NCBI GenBank assembly: GCA_002348535.1
Contig: DEBL01000385.1
Span: forward strand, 1-5,108
From: Deltaproteobacteria bacterium UBA2957
GTDB taxonomy: Bacteria; Myxococcota_A; UBA796
Direction: 5' to 3'
DNA: 5,108 bases
Shown: positions 1-5,108 of the stretch, one piece after another
Position numbering within the stretch: position 1 is the first letter of the stretch
Layout: each line of letters begins with the position of its first letter
Translations under genes and position numbers: made by a program
Notes under the pieces: generated by a model
Database searches by the model: none
The model's input: the letters and a program-made list of their open reading frames with translations, nothing else
Told to the model about the DNA's origin: nothing

Positions 1-1
1 C

Positions 2-1285
2 CACCCTTTCTGCGAGGGAGAATGTGCCGGATCCATCAAGCTGGAGGGAAGCACGGCTTTGAACGCCAATGGGACGATCGACGTGTCGAGAGTCAACACC
101 GATTCAGCCCCCGGCGGGAACATTTGGATGCAATCCAACGGCCCTATCGTCGTGGGAGGATCCGCCGCGGTCCACTTGGGCGGCGGGTCGGACGGGTCCA
201 GTGGAACACTTCGAGTGGATGCAGAATCGCTGAACTTTGGGGGGGCAGTTCACGGGGCAAGCGAGGGCTTTACGCCTGCATACGGCGCACGAATATCCAT
301 GGTGTCTATCAACGGAATCGAGATCCCAATGGGTGCTTCGATCGATGCCGGCGGAAACGGTGAAAATGGAGGAAAAATAAGCCTTTTCACCGTTTCAGAC
401 CTGACAATTTTCGGCTCGGTTGATGCGGGCGGTGCGACCAACGCTCAGGCTTACCTCCACGCGCGTCACGGTAGAGTGGCTCTGTTTGGAGAACTGCGTG
501 CAGCAGACAGCCCCGCGGCATCGTCGTCACCAACCGCGATTCGCATCGACGGATGCTCAGTCTTGTTGAGCGGTGCCGCCTCTGTTTCTTCCGCGCATGC
601 GATCGATATTACGGCCCGCGGTGCCGACTCCGACTCTGAGGGCGCGATACCATGGTCAACTGCTGCAGTAGGGGACTTTCCCACGCTCGAGGGAAGCACG
701 GTTTACATGCGCTCACCCGAACTCGGGCAGCTGCCAACTGATGCACAATTAACGGCTTGGTTTGGCGATTTTGGCGCGGAGCTCACCTGGCTGGCTGACC
801 CAACGCTCGAACGATGCGGGGCAACGCCTAAAATCGATTTCGACGGGGATGGCGAAGCATGGGAACGACTGGGCTCCGGAACCACTTTCTCCGACTGCAA
901 CGACTACGACGACGCCATGAACTCGCTAATGGACAATGAAATCGCTGGTGATGGCATCGATAGCAACTGCGCTTGTGATGCGCCGGTTGATTTGGAGAAT
1001 GCGTATGCCGGGTTTCTATACCGGGGCGATCAGCCCATACCGGTCGAATGCGACAACGACGGCACCGCGTCTCCAGCCGACACATCGGACCCCGACACTG
1101 GACTTCCGCCGTCAGACACCGGCGTCACCATGGGCCCATCGCAGTTCGATACAGGAACACCTGGGAATCAGTACGCATACGGTGACCCCATCACCCGCTG
1201 CGGCTGTGCCCAAGGCGGATCGACGAGGCTGCCTTGGGTTGCTTTGCTTGGGTTGCTCGGCGTTGTGGTCAGACGCCGCCGGTGA
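2..1285 (+). CDS. Secreted surface protein with MopE-like metal-binding motif and MYXO-CTERM-like anchor (5' truncated)
   Basis: The reading frame is open to the left edge, so the true start lies outside the window; 427 residues are visible. A TTG at 59 is not a credible start because coding character continues upstream (HPFCEGECAGSIKLEG). The first half is Gly/Ala/Ser-rich with recurring short units such as GTIDV, GASIDAGG and GSVDAGG, resembling the beta-helix repeats of filamentous-haemagglutinin-like surface proteins. An acidic DFDGDGE...SDCNDYDD...GDGIDSNC block follows, which fits the MopE putative metal-binding family. Next come an Asp/Thr/Pro/Ser-rich linker with repeated DTG and a C-terminal tail of Cys-Gly-Cys, hydrophobic helix and RRRR. 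Such tails are known to direct export, proteolytic processing and surface anchoring in Myxococcota. I infer a cell-surface or outer-membrane protein; its ligand or enzymatic role cannot be told, and no catalytic domain is visible. Confidence 0.85.
   Translation, partial: HPFCEGECAGSIKLEGSTALNANGTIDVSRVNTDSAPGGNIWMQSNGPIVVGGSAAVHLGGGSDGSSGTLRVDAESLNFGGAVHGASEGFTPAYGARISMVSINGIEIPMGASIDAGGNGENGGKISLFTVSDLTIFGSVDAGGATNAQAYLHARHGRVALFGELRAADSPAASSSPTAIRIDGCSVLLSGAASVSSAHAIDITARGADSDSEGAIPWSTAAVGDFPTLEGSTVYMRSPELGQLPTDAQLTAWFGDFGAELTWLADPTLERCGATPKIDFDGDGEAWERLGSGTTFSDCNDYDDAMNSLMDNEIAGDGIDSNCACDAPVDLENAYAGFLYRGDQPIPVECDNDGTASPADTSDPDTGLPPSDTGVTMGPSQFDTGTPGNQYAYGDPITRCGCAQGGSTRLPWVALLGLLGVVVRRRR
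836..976 (+). other. MopE-like acidic metal-binding motif (protein domain)
   Basis: Within the surface protein the translation runs DFDGDGE, about 14 residues, SDCNDYDD, a spacer, then GDGIDSNC. This follows the pattern DxDGDG...DCxDxD...GDGxDxNC of the MopE putative metal-binding family, also common in myxobacterial surface proteins. The Asp-rich loop DxDGDG resembles a calcium-binding loop, and the two Cys could form a disulfide outside the cytoplasm. Only one copy is visible, whereas many family members carry several, so others may lie upstream of the window. The bound metal cannot be read from the sequence. Confidence 0.75.
1196..1282 (+). other. MYXO-CTERM-like C-terminal sorting signal
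   Basis: The last 29 residues begin RCGCAQGG, continue through the hydrophobic stretch LPWVALLGLLGVVV and end in RRRR at the stop codon. Small Cys-Gly motif, single membrane helix and terminal Arg cluster match the tripartite plan of MYXO-CTERM tails. From knowledge of that class, the tail is expected to be cut near the Cys by a myxosortase-type membrane protease and the new end modified for anchoring. No such protease is encoded in this window. Confidence 0.8.
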
Positions 1286-1328
1286 CATGTCTGGCAGAAC
1301 GGCGGGCCTTCTCGAACCGGTACGGTAG

Positions 1329-1925
1329 ATGACCACCACCTTTACGATTGAAACCCCCGTGCTTCACACGCAGCGCCTGACCCTGCGGCCGCTGACCGAG
1401 AGCGACATCGAGGCCGTTCAGCGGGAATTCGCTCGGTGGAGCATCATTCAACATCTCAGCATTCATGTACCGTGGCCCTACCCCTCCGACGGAGCTCACC
1501 ACTGGTTTCACCACTCGATTCGCCCCGATGTGGAACGAAAGCGGGCTGCAGTATGGGCAATCACACACCCACCGTCCAGCGATGCGCTCATCGGGATTGT
1601 GCACATCATGCAAGACGATGGCCTTGGGCATCGCGGCTTCTGGCTGGCTGAAGCTCACCACGGCCGAGGGTACATGACGGAGGCAGTTGAGCGGGTCAAC
1701 GATCACGTGTTCTCCACCACTACACTCGACGAGATGTTTGTCTACAACGCGGCATCCAACGTCGCGTCACGTCGAATCAAAGAAAAGACGGGCGCCGAGT
1801 TTGTTGGAATGGTCGACGCGGCTCATCGCTCGGGAGAGACTCAAACGGAGGTGTGGGTATATCGACGGACTGCATGGATGCAGCGTTCACCGAAGCGGCC
1901 TCGATCGCAAAAACTGACCGAATAA
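1329..1925 (+). CDS. GNAT family N-acetyltransferase, RimJ/RimL type
   Basis: This 198-residue protein is a complete single-domain acetyltransferase that would transfer an acetyl group from acetyl-CoA to an amine. The opening TPVLHTQRLTLRPLTESD (9-26) is the classic first strand of the RimJ/RimL-like branch (Acetyltransf_3 type). The acetyl-CoA pyrophosphate loop is HHGRGYMTEAV (110-120), and NVASRRIKEKTGAEFVG (144-160) is the typical helix-turn before the last strands. The substrate is unknown: the fold covers ribosomal-protein N-terminal acetylation as well as small-molecule or antibiotic modification, so no symbol is given. The ATG directly follows an in-frame TAG, making it the first possible start; no good Shine-Dalgarno sequence precedes it. 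It lies 43 bp after the surface-protein gene, with no obvious terminator between, so read-through is possible. The basic tail (about 184-198) overlaps the 3' end of the opposing LysR gene. Confidence 0.88.
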   Translation: MTTTFTIETPVLHTQRLTLRPLTESDIEAVQREFARWSIIQHLSIHVPWPYPSDGAHHWFHHSIRPDVERKRAAVWAITHPPSSDALIGIVHIMQDDGLGHRGFWLAEAHHGRGYMTEAVERVNDHVFSTTTLDEMFVYNAASNVASRRIKEKTGAEFVGMVDAAHRSGETQTEVWVYRRTAWMQRSPKRPRSQKLTE

Positions 1926-2774
1926 CTCGAGGTCTGCAGTCCGAAGGTGGCCATCCAACCACACAAGGCGAAACCAATCGGTGCGAGGCTCAACATGGGT
2001 CAATATTCGCACAAGCCGACCCGCCTCCAAGTCTGGACCAATGAAGTACTCGGGCAAGACTGCAACGCCTCGCCCTGCAACCACCCAGTGACGAATTGGA
2101 GCGATGGCACCGAGGTGCATGTGCGCTCCAAACCGCCACCGTTCACTCTGCGGTGCTTGGTCCGCCCAGTACCGGAACAGTGACAAACTGCGACCCGTGT
2201 CCACCAGCGTGTGATGGAGTGCGTCCTCCGGGCTTCGGAGCGGGTGTCGTTCCAGCAGTTCCGGAGCCGCCACAAAGCAGTAGCGTTCCGCATGCAGCGG
2301 CAGGTAACGCAACCTGGGTGACTCAAGCCGCATGCTGCCAATGATGGCGTCCAATCCGCCTTTCATGAGCGCCGATACAATTGCAGGACCTTCCGAGAAG
2401 TACAGGTGCAGGGTCTGCTCAGGCCGCATCTCGGCTTGGTCCTCGATGGCCGGTAATACCCACGACATCCCCAGCTCAAATCGTGTTCCAACGGTCAACT
2501 CGAAAGGAGCTGGACCGCCCTGACGGAGGAGATCAGCGCATCGCTGGGCCTCCGTGAGTACCCTTCGGGCCTGCGGCAGCAAACGTTCGCCGGCTGGGGT
2601 CAACTTGACGCGTCGGGTGGTCCGCTTGAACACCGCACATCCCAAATCGTCTTCCAAGCGCCGGACTCGTTCGCTGAATGCCGCCGGTGATAAGCCCACT
2701 TGATTGGCAGCCGCGCGAAAATTCAGGTGTACCGCCGCAGCCTCGAAACATCGGAGGTTTTCCAGATCCAACAT
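1887..2774 (-). CDS. LysR-type transcriptional regulator
   Basis: At 295 residues the length is normal for the family. Residues 1-62 form the winged helix-turn-helix (MLDLENLRCFEAAA, NFRAAANQVGLSPAAFSERVRRLEDDLG, FKRTTRRVKLTPAGERLL), followed by the linker helix to about 85. The rest is a LysR-substrate-type effector-binding domain with typical elements: LTVGTRFELGMSWVLPAI near 93-110, GGLDAIIG near 139-146, and VVAGRGVAVLPEYF near 231-244. LysR proteins usually act as tetramers, bind a small ligand and control a divergent gene and themselves. Here the gene diverges from a lipoprotein gene across a 100-bp gap with a candidate operator. The ATG at 2774 is chosen because the family-conserved N-terminus begins exactly there; no Shine-Dalgarno is visible in the AT-rich sequence before it. 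The ligand and regulon are unknown. The 3' end overlaps the acetyltransferase gene antisense by 39 bp. Confidence 0.93.
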   Translation of the reverse strand: MLDLENLRCFEAAAVHLNFRAAANQVGLSPAAFSERVRRLEDDLGCAVFKRTTRRVKLTPAGERLLPQARRVLTEAQRCADLLRQGGPAPFELTVGTRFELGMSWVLPAIEDQAEMRPEQTLHLYFSEGPAIVSALMKGGLDAIIGSMRLESPRLRYLPLHAERYCFVAAPELLERHPLRSPEDALHHTLVDTGRSLSLFRYWADQAPQSERWRFGAHMHLGAIAPIRHWVVAGRGVAVLPEYFIGPDLEAGRLVRILTHVEPRTDWFRLVWLDGHLRTADLELFGQFLRSRPLR

Positions 2775-2783
2775 ATTGTTAGT

Positions 2784-2811
2784 TTATTACGAATAATACA
2801 CTTCGTAAAAT
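2784..2811 (+). promoter_or_regulatory. Possible sigma70-like promoter for the lipoprotein gene
   Basis: TAAAAT at 2806-2811 is a reasonable -10 element, and TTATTA at 2784-2789 is a poor -35 with a 16-bp spacer. Transcription would begin near 2818, leaving a leader of roughly 55 bases before the lipoprotein ATG. The weak -35 would suit a promoter needing activation by the divergent LysR regulator, and the operator lies between and across the two hexamers. AT-rich sequence produces such matches by chance, so confidence is low. Confidence 0.35.
2787..2808. promoter_or_regulatory. Candidate LysR operator: perfect inverted repeat TTACGAA-N8-TTCGTAA
   Basis: Bases 2787-2793 (TTACGAA) and 2802-2808 (TTCGTAA) are exact reverse complements separated by 8 bp. 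An overlapping shorter dyad, TTATT-ACG-AATAA at 2784-2796, has the T-N11-A form often described for LysR boxes. The left arm begins 13 bp upstream of the LysR start codon, a position suited to autorepression, and the whole element overlaps the possible rightward promoter. Its assignment to this LysR protein is inferred from position and symmetry. Confidence 0.6.
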
Positions 2812-2863
2812 ACCGATTCACTTTATTCCAAGTTCGGGTTCTCTTGAGGGTGGACAACACATC

Positions 2864-2870
2864 AGGAGGT
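2864..2870 (+). promoter_or_regulatory. Strong Shine-Dalgarno site AGGAGGT
   Basis: AGGAGGT is a near-perfect anti-16S match ending 4 bases before the ATG at 2875. It fixes the lipoprotein start codon and rules out a longer N-terminus, which matters because the resulting signal peptide is unusually short. It is much the best ribosome binding site in the window. Confidence 0.85.
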
Positions 2871-2874
2871 CTCC

Positions 2875-3888
2875 ATGAAACCCATCGTTCTCGCGCTCAC
2901 CCTTTTCGGCTGCAACACCGCTGCAACCACACCCCATTTCAGCGGAGAGCCCTCAGCATCGCTTTCCACTCATCCCGATGCTGTGAGTGCGCCATCGCGG
3001 AGCCTCGCGGTGACGGACAAGCTCGCCACCATCGACGATGTGCACATCGATGCAAGTTCCCACGGCCCGCTTCACACCACCGAAGTACCGTTTCTTCACT
3101 GCACGTCGTCTGCCTACAGTCCATTCACAATGTGGGGCGAACCCGATACCAGTGACTCAGCAGACCCATCGATGTACGACGTTCATCGCATGGTGCTCGC
3201 AAAGAGAGGGCCGGAAATCATTGCGACCGTGCACACCGGCCACCCCCATGACCCAACGCAACTCAGTCGCTCCAATCGGCACGTCCTGCGTCATGCCGAG
3301 GTCACCGACACGGATCTGTACATCGATTGGCATGGCGTCTCGATTTATGGCTGGAAGTCTGAACGCGACACAATCTTCAGCGGTGGGGCATGGGGAGAAC
3401 TCGACCGCCCAACCCTCGCAACCGACGCAAGCCCAGCGCCGCCCTGCGGATTTGAGGTCGAGATGTCGTGTTGGGATCCGAACAACATGAAACCGGAATT
3501 CACCTATGACCCCAACAGCGGCTTGTGCACAAACGAGCAGGGAGAACAAGGGTTCAACCAGCGCTCTGTGGCCTTTATTCGCGACACGAAGGACGGCCAG
3601 TGCACCGACTTGAGTTGGGCTGTACTGAACGAATATGTGGCGTTCGATTCTGACCTCAGCGGCTGGGATTTGCGGGGCGCACGCCTTCACAATGCAGCGT
3701 TGAGCCATACCGCTCGCGAAGCTCAGGACCCGGTCTTTGTCATGTTGTCGGATGCGCGACTTGAGGGGGCCGACATGACCACGCTCGATATCGGAATGGG
3801 TGTCGTTGAGGGAAGCATTGATGCGCATACCAAACTCCCGAATGTCACTTGTGCAGTGAGCGACGACCGCGTGGACTGTGAGGGATGA
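2875..3888 (+). CDS. Putative lipoprotein with C-terminal pentapeptide-repeat region
   Basis: The 337-residue product begins MKPIVLALTLFGC, a very short lipoprotein signal. The lipobox reads LFGC with Cys13 as the expected lipidated residue; Phe at -2 is unusual. Asn at +2 is not the Asp inner-membrane retention signal, so outer-membrane placement is likely. A Ser/Thr/Ala/Pro-rich tether (about 14-45) follows, then a middle domain (about 50-240) that I do not recognise. Seven Cys lie downstream of the lipobox (76, 191, 199, 218, 243, 326, 335), fitting disulfides in an exported protein. Residues 246-306 show Leu or another small or hydrophobic residue every fifth position (246, 251, 256, 261, 266, 271, 276, then 291, 296, 301, 306), with units such as LSGWD, LRGAR and LEGAD. 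This is the pentapeptide-repeat pattern, known to fold as a square beta-helix. Divergence from a LysR gene suggests regulated expression. The function is unknown. Confidence 0.8.
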   Translation: MKPIVLALTLFGCNTAATTPHFSGEPSASLSTHPDAVSAPSRSLAVTDKLATIDDVHIDASSHGPLHTTEVPFLHCTSSAYSPFTMWGEPDTSDSADPSMYDVHRMVLAKRGPEIIATVHTGHPHDPTQLSRSNRHVLRHAEVTDTDLYIDWHGVSIYGWKSERDTIFSGGAWGELDRPTLATDASPAPPCGFEVEMSCWDPNNMKPEFTYDPNSGLCTNEQGEQGFNQRSVAFIRDTKDGQCTDLSWAVLNEYVAFDSDLSGWDLRGARLHNAALSHTAREAQDPVFVMLSDARLEGADMTTLDIGMGVVEGSIDAHTKLPNVTCAVSDDRVDCEG

Positions 3889-3894
3889 TGCCGT

Positions 3895-3933
3895 TGATCG
3901 ACCCCGGAGGCCGATCGCCTCAGGGGTCGATCA
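3895..3933. terminator. Strong hairpin between convergent genes, probable transcription terminator
   Basis: TGATCGACCCC (3895-3905) pairs perfectly with GGGGTCGATCA (3923-3933). After one G/A mismatch, GAGGC (3907-3911) pairs with GCCTC (3917-3921), leaving a 5-base loop CGATC. That is 16 base pairs in a 39-base element starting 6 bases after the lipoprotein stop codon. Neither strand has a real T-run afterwards (GTTCTTC follows on the + side), so it may be an imperfect intrinsic terminator or a 3'-end-protecting hairpin. It also contains the ferredoxin stop codon and last codons on the minus strand. Confidence 0.65.
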
Positions 3934-4321
3934 GTTCTTCGCCGAGCACGTTGATGATCTGAACCCGGAGCCCAGGCCCGTGGACTCCTGCATGGCAGCC
4001 AAGCCGCTGCGCTGACGGAACCCCAACGGTTTCCTTGGTCTCGACCTCGTACGGACCGACCGGAGTCAGGGATTGACCACCCTCCAGAATGACAACTCGA
4101 CAGGTGCCACAGGTACCGTCTGTGCAGGCACTTGAGATCGGATTGGGGCCTCGACCCGAGACCAGCGTCAACGAGTCCCCCTCTTCCGCCTCACTGGCGA
4201 AGGCCGTCCCATCTGGACACTCAAACACAACGGAAAAGATGGGCCGCCGCGGTGGTTGCGGGGCTGTTTTCGGCCGATTCGTCAGCGCTCTCAGACGCCG
4301 ACGAAGTCCGAATCGACTCAT
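3920..4321 (-). CDS. [2Fe-2S] ferredoxin-domain protein
   Basis: The 133-residue product carries a plant-type ferredoxin fold that would bind one [2Fe-2S] cluster and pass single electrons. Ligands are Cys66, Cys71 and Cys74 in SACTDGTCGTCRV (C-x4-C-x2-C) and a fourth, Cys109, in RLGCHAG 34 residues later. The domain spans about residues 28-130, starting at FSVVFECPDG. Residues 1-27 form an added Arg/Pro-rich, highly basic leader. The frame is open upstream to an ATG at 4423, but the ATG at 4321 is preferred: it overlaps the SDR stop codon as ATGA, and the extra 34 residues would lie entirely inside the SDR gene. No good Shine-Dalgarno is visible, so translation probably depends on coupling. 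The likely role is electron carrier for the SDR or for an oxygenase or reductase encoded elsewhere. The last codons lie in the terminator hairpin. Confidence 0.88.
   Translation of the reverse strand: MSRFGLRRRLRALTNRPKTAPQPPRRPIFSVVFECPDGTAFASEAEEGDSLTLVSGRGPNPISSACTDGTCGTCRVVILEGGQSLTPVGPYEVETKETVGVPSAQRLGCHAGVHGPGLRVQIINVLGEELIDP
4318..4321 (-). promoter_or_regulatory. ATGA stop/start overlap coupling SDR and ferredoxin translation
   Basis: On the minus strand the SDR ends in TGA and the ferredoxin begins with ATG, sharing ATGA. The preceding sequence (CCAAGCGAGATTC) has only a weak Shine-Dalgarno. Such overlaps usually mean that terminating ribosomes re-initiate, keeping the two products in balance. 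This supports the shorter ferredoxin start. Confidence 0.75.
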
Positions 4322-5079
4322 GAATCTCGCTTGGGCTGAATGGGCGAGAACAGCGTCACCAACGGGTCGAAGATCCAGTTGGGTAACCAACGAATGAGCT
4401 TCATCAGGGCCACCATACGCCACGGAAAGTTGATCTCCGCTTTGCCTTCTTCAAGACCGTCCACAATGATTCGAGATGCACGCTCGGTGGAGACTAAAAA
4501 TGGCATGTAGAAGTTGTTTTGGTCCGTCAACTCCGAGACCACAAAACCAGGATGGATCGTGCACACCCGAACCCCCGCGCCTCTCAGATCGAGGCGCATC
4601 GCCTCCAGCAATGCAGAGACATAAGCTTTGCTCGCACAATAGGGTCCGAAGTTGGGCATCGCTCGAAACCCCGCAACACTCGATGTTGCCGCCACGACCC
4701 CTGAGCCCCGTTCAACCATGTTCGGCACCACCGCACCGATCGCGTGAATGACGCCCTCTACGTTGACATTGAGCACCTTTTTGGTGGCCGCCACGCTAAA
4801 GTCGCGGGCGCTTCGGGCATCCCCGATTCCCGCATTGGCGAGCATCAAGTCGCAAACACCCAGTTCCGATTCCAGCGCATTGAAAGCCTCGATGAGCGCA
4901 GCCTCATCCCCCACGTCTGCAATCGCAAAAGCAACCCGGTCGCCAAGCTCCTCTGCGAGCTGCTTCAGCCGGTCTTCCCGCCGCGCGATGAGACCGACGC
5001 GCCAGCCCCGGCGATGCAGCTCGCGGGCGACACCCAATCCGATTCCAGAAGACGCTCCTGTGATGATCGCGACGTTCAT
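4318..5079 (-). CDS. Short-chain dehydrogenase/reductase (SDR), NAD(P)-dependent
   Basis: At 253 residues this is a complete classical SDR, a Rossmann-fold oxidoreductase acting on a carbonyl/alcohol pair. Visible motifs are the nucleotide loop TGASSGIG (7-14), the acidic Asp55 after strand 4 (IADV), NAG (82-84), the helix-4 Asn region NVNVEG (104-109), the catalytic Ser near 133-134 (ATSSVAG), YCASK with Tyr147 and Lys151, and HPGFV (176-180). The ARRE sequence at 32-35 after the second strand suggests NADP(H) preference. The C-terminal part, with MVALMKLIRWLPNWIF (222-237), is hydrophobic and amphipathic, so membrane association or a lipophilic substrate is possible. The ATG at 5079 has AAGGG six bases upstream. 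The stop codon overlaps the ferredoxin start, indicating an operon in which this gene comes first in the visible part. The substrate is unknown. Confidence 0.92.
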   Translation of the reverse strand: MNVAIITGASSGIGLGVARELHRRGWRVGLIARREDRLKQLAEELGDRVAFAIADVGDEAALIEAFNALESELGVCDLMLANAGIGDARSARDFSVAATKKVLNVNVEGVIHAIGAVVPNMVERGSGVVAATSSVAGFRAMPNFGPYCASKAYVSALLEAMRLDLRGAGVRVCTIHPGFVVSELTDQNNFYMPFLVSTERASRIIVDGLEEGKAEINFPWRMVALMKLIRWLPNWIFDPLVTLFSPIQPKRDS

Positions 5080-5108
5080 AGCAAGCCCTTAACCGGCGGT
5101 CAGGGCGC

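Larger units (their letters stand above)
2775..2874. promoter_or_regulatory. Divergent intergenic regulatory region
   Basis: These 100 bp separate the LysR gene (-) from the lipoprotein gene (+) and must hold both promoters. The LysR-proximal 50 or so bases are strikingly AT-rich (about a quarter G+C over 2771-2830) compared with the GC-rich genes around. The region holds the inverted repeat at 2787-2808, a possible sigma70-like promoter reading right, and the lipoprotein ribosome binding site. No clear -35/-10 pair was found for the LysR direction. Confidence 0.8.

Noticed and set aside
59..1285. Surface protein treated as complete from TTG at 59
   Set aside because: The frame is open to position 2 with the same coding character, there is no ribosome binding site, and an exported protein would need a signal peptide, which is absent.
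936..1328. 130-codon plus-strand frame overlapping the surface-protein 3' end
   Set aside because: It is out of frame with the MopE-like and MYXO-CTERM-like motifs, and its composition (Arg/Thr/Pro-rich) is typical of a shifted frame.
1286..1328. Possible terminator or promoter between surface protein and acetyltransferase
   Set aside because: Only short GC-rich palindromes such as ACCGGT are present. There is no stable stem followed by T residues and no -35/-10 pair.
1269..1706. 145-codon minus-strand open frame across the acetyltransferase gene
   Set aside because: It is antisense to a well-supported GNAT domain, and its translation has no coherent family features. It is best explained as a GC-rich shadow frame.
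3157..3828. 223-codon open frame on the minus strand inside the lipoprotein gene
   Set aside because: It lies fully antisense to a gene with a strong ribosome binding site, signal peptide and repeats. Its translation shows no recognisable domain, and it has no clear ribosome binding site.
3920..4423. Longer ferredoxin starting at the ATG at 4423
   Set aside because: The extra 34 residues overlap the SDR gene completely and resemble no ferredoxin extension. The ATGA overlap at 4318-4321 gives a natural start.
5080..5108. Promoter or upstream gene end at the right edge
   Set aside because: Only 29 bases are available. They contain the SDR's AAGGG ribosome binding site and possible minus-strand stop triplets, which is too little to call a gene or promoter.

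Overview
This is a 5.1-kb piece of an ordinary, moderately GC-rich bacterial chromosome. The best lineage clue is the first gene. It combines a MopE-type acidic metal-binding motif, an Asp/Thr/Pro-rich linker and a C-terminal MYXO-CTERM-like tail (Cys-Gly-Cys, a hydrophobic helix, then an Arg cluster). This combination is typical of Myxococcota and related former Deltaproteobacteria, including Bradymonadia-like groups. The assignment is inferred from protein architecture; there is no rRNA or tRNA in the window.

Layout, left to right: (1) the 3' part of a large secreted, surface-anchored repeat protein (+), cut by the left window edge. (2) A GNAT N-acetyltransferase of the RimJ/RimL type (+), starting 43 bp downstream. 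(3) A full-length LysR-type regulator (-), whose last codons overlap the acetyltransferase 3' end by 39 bp on the opposite strand. (4) A 100-bp divergent intergenic region, AT-rich on its LysR side, with a perfect 7-bp inverted repeat (TTACGAA-N8-TTCGTAA) that looks like an operator, and a strong AGGAGGT ribosome binding site. (5) A short-signal lipoprotein with C-terminal pentapeptide-repeat character (+). (6) A strong hairpin between convergent genes. (7) A two-gene minus-strand unit: a short-chain dehydrogenase/reductase followed, with an ATGA overlap, by a plant-type [2Fe-2S] ferredoxin-domain protein whose stop codon lies inside the hairpin.

Two functional links are suggested. The LysR regulator probably controls itself and/or the divergent lipoprotein gene through the palindrome. 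The SDR and ferredoxin are translationally coupled and so probably work in one redox process, substrate unknown. The acetyltransferase and the surface protein show no clear link to these. I found no mobile element, CRISPR array, RNA gene or integration site. I also see no convincing new multi-gene system; the notable points are the candidate operator, the in-register pentapeptide lipoprotein and the SDR-ferredoxin pair.
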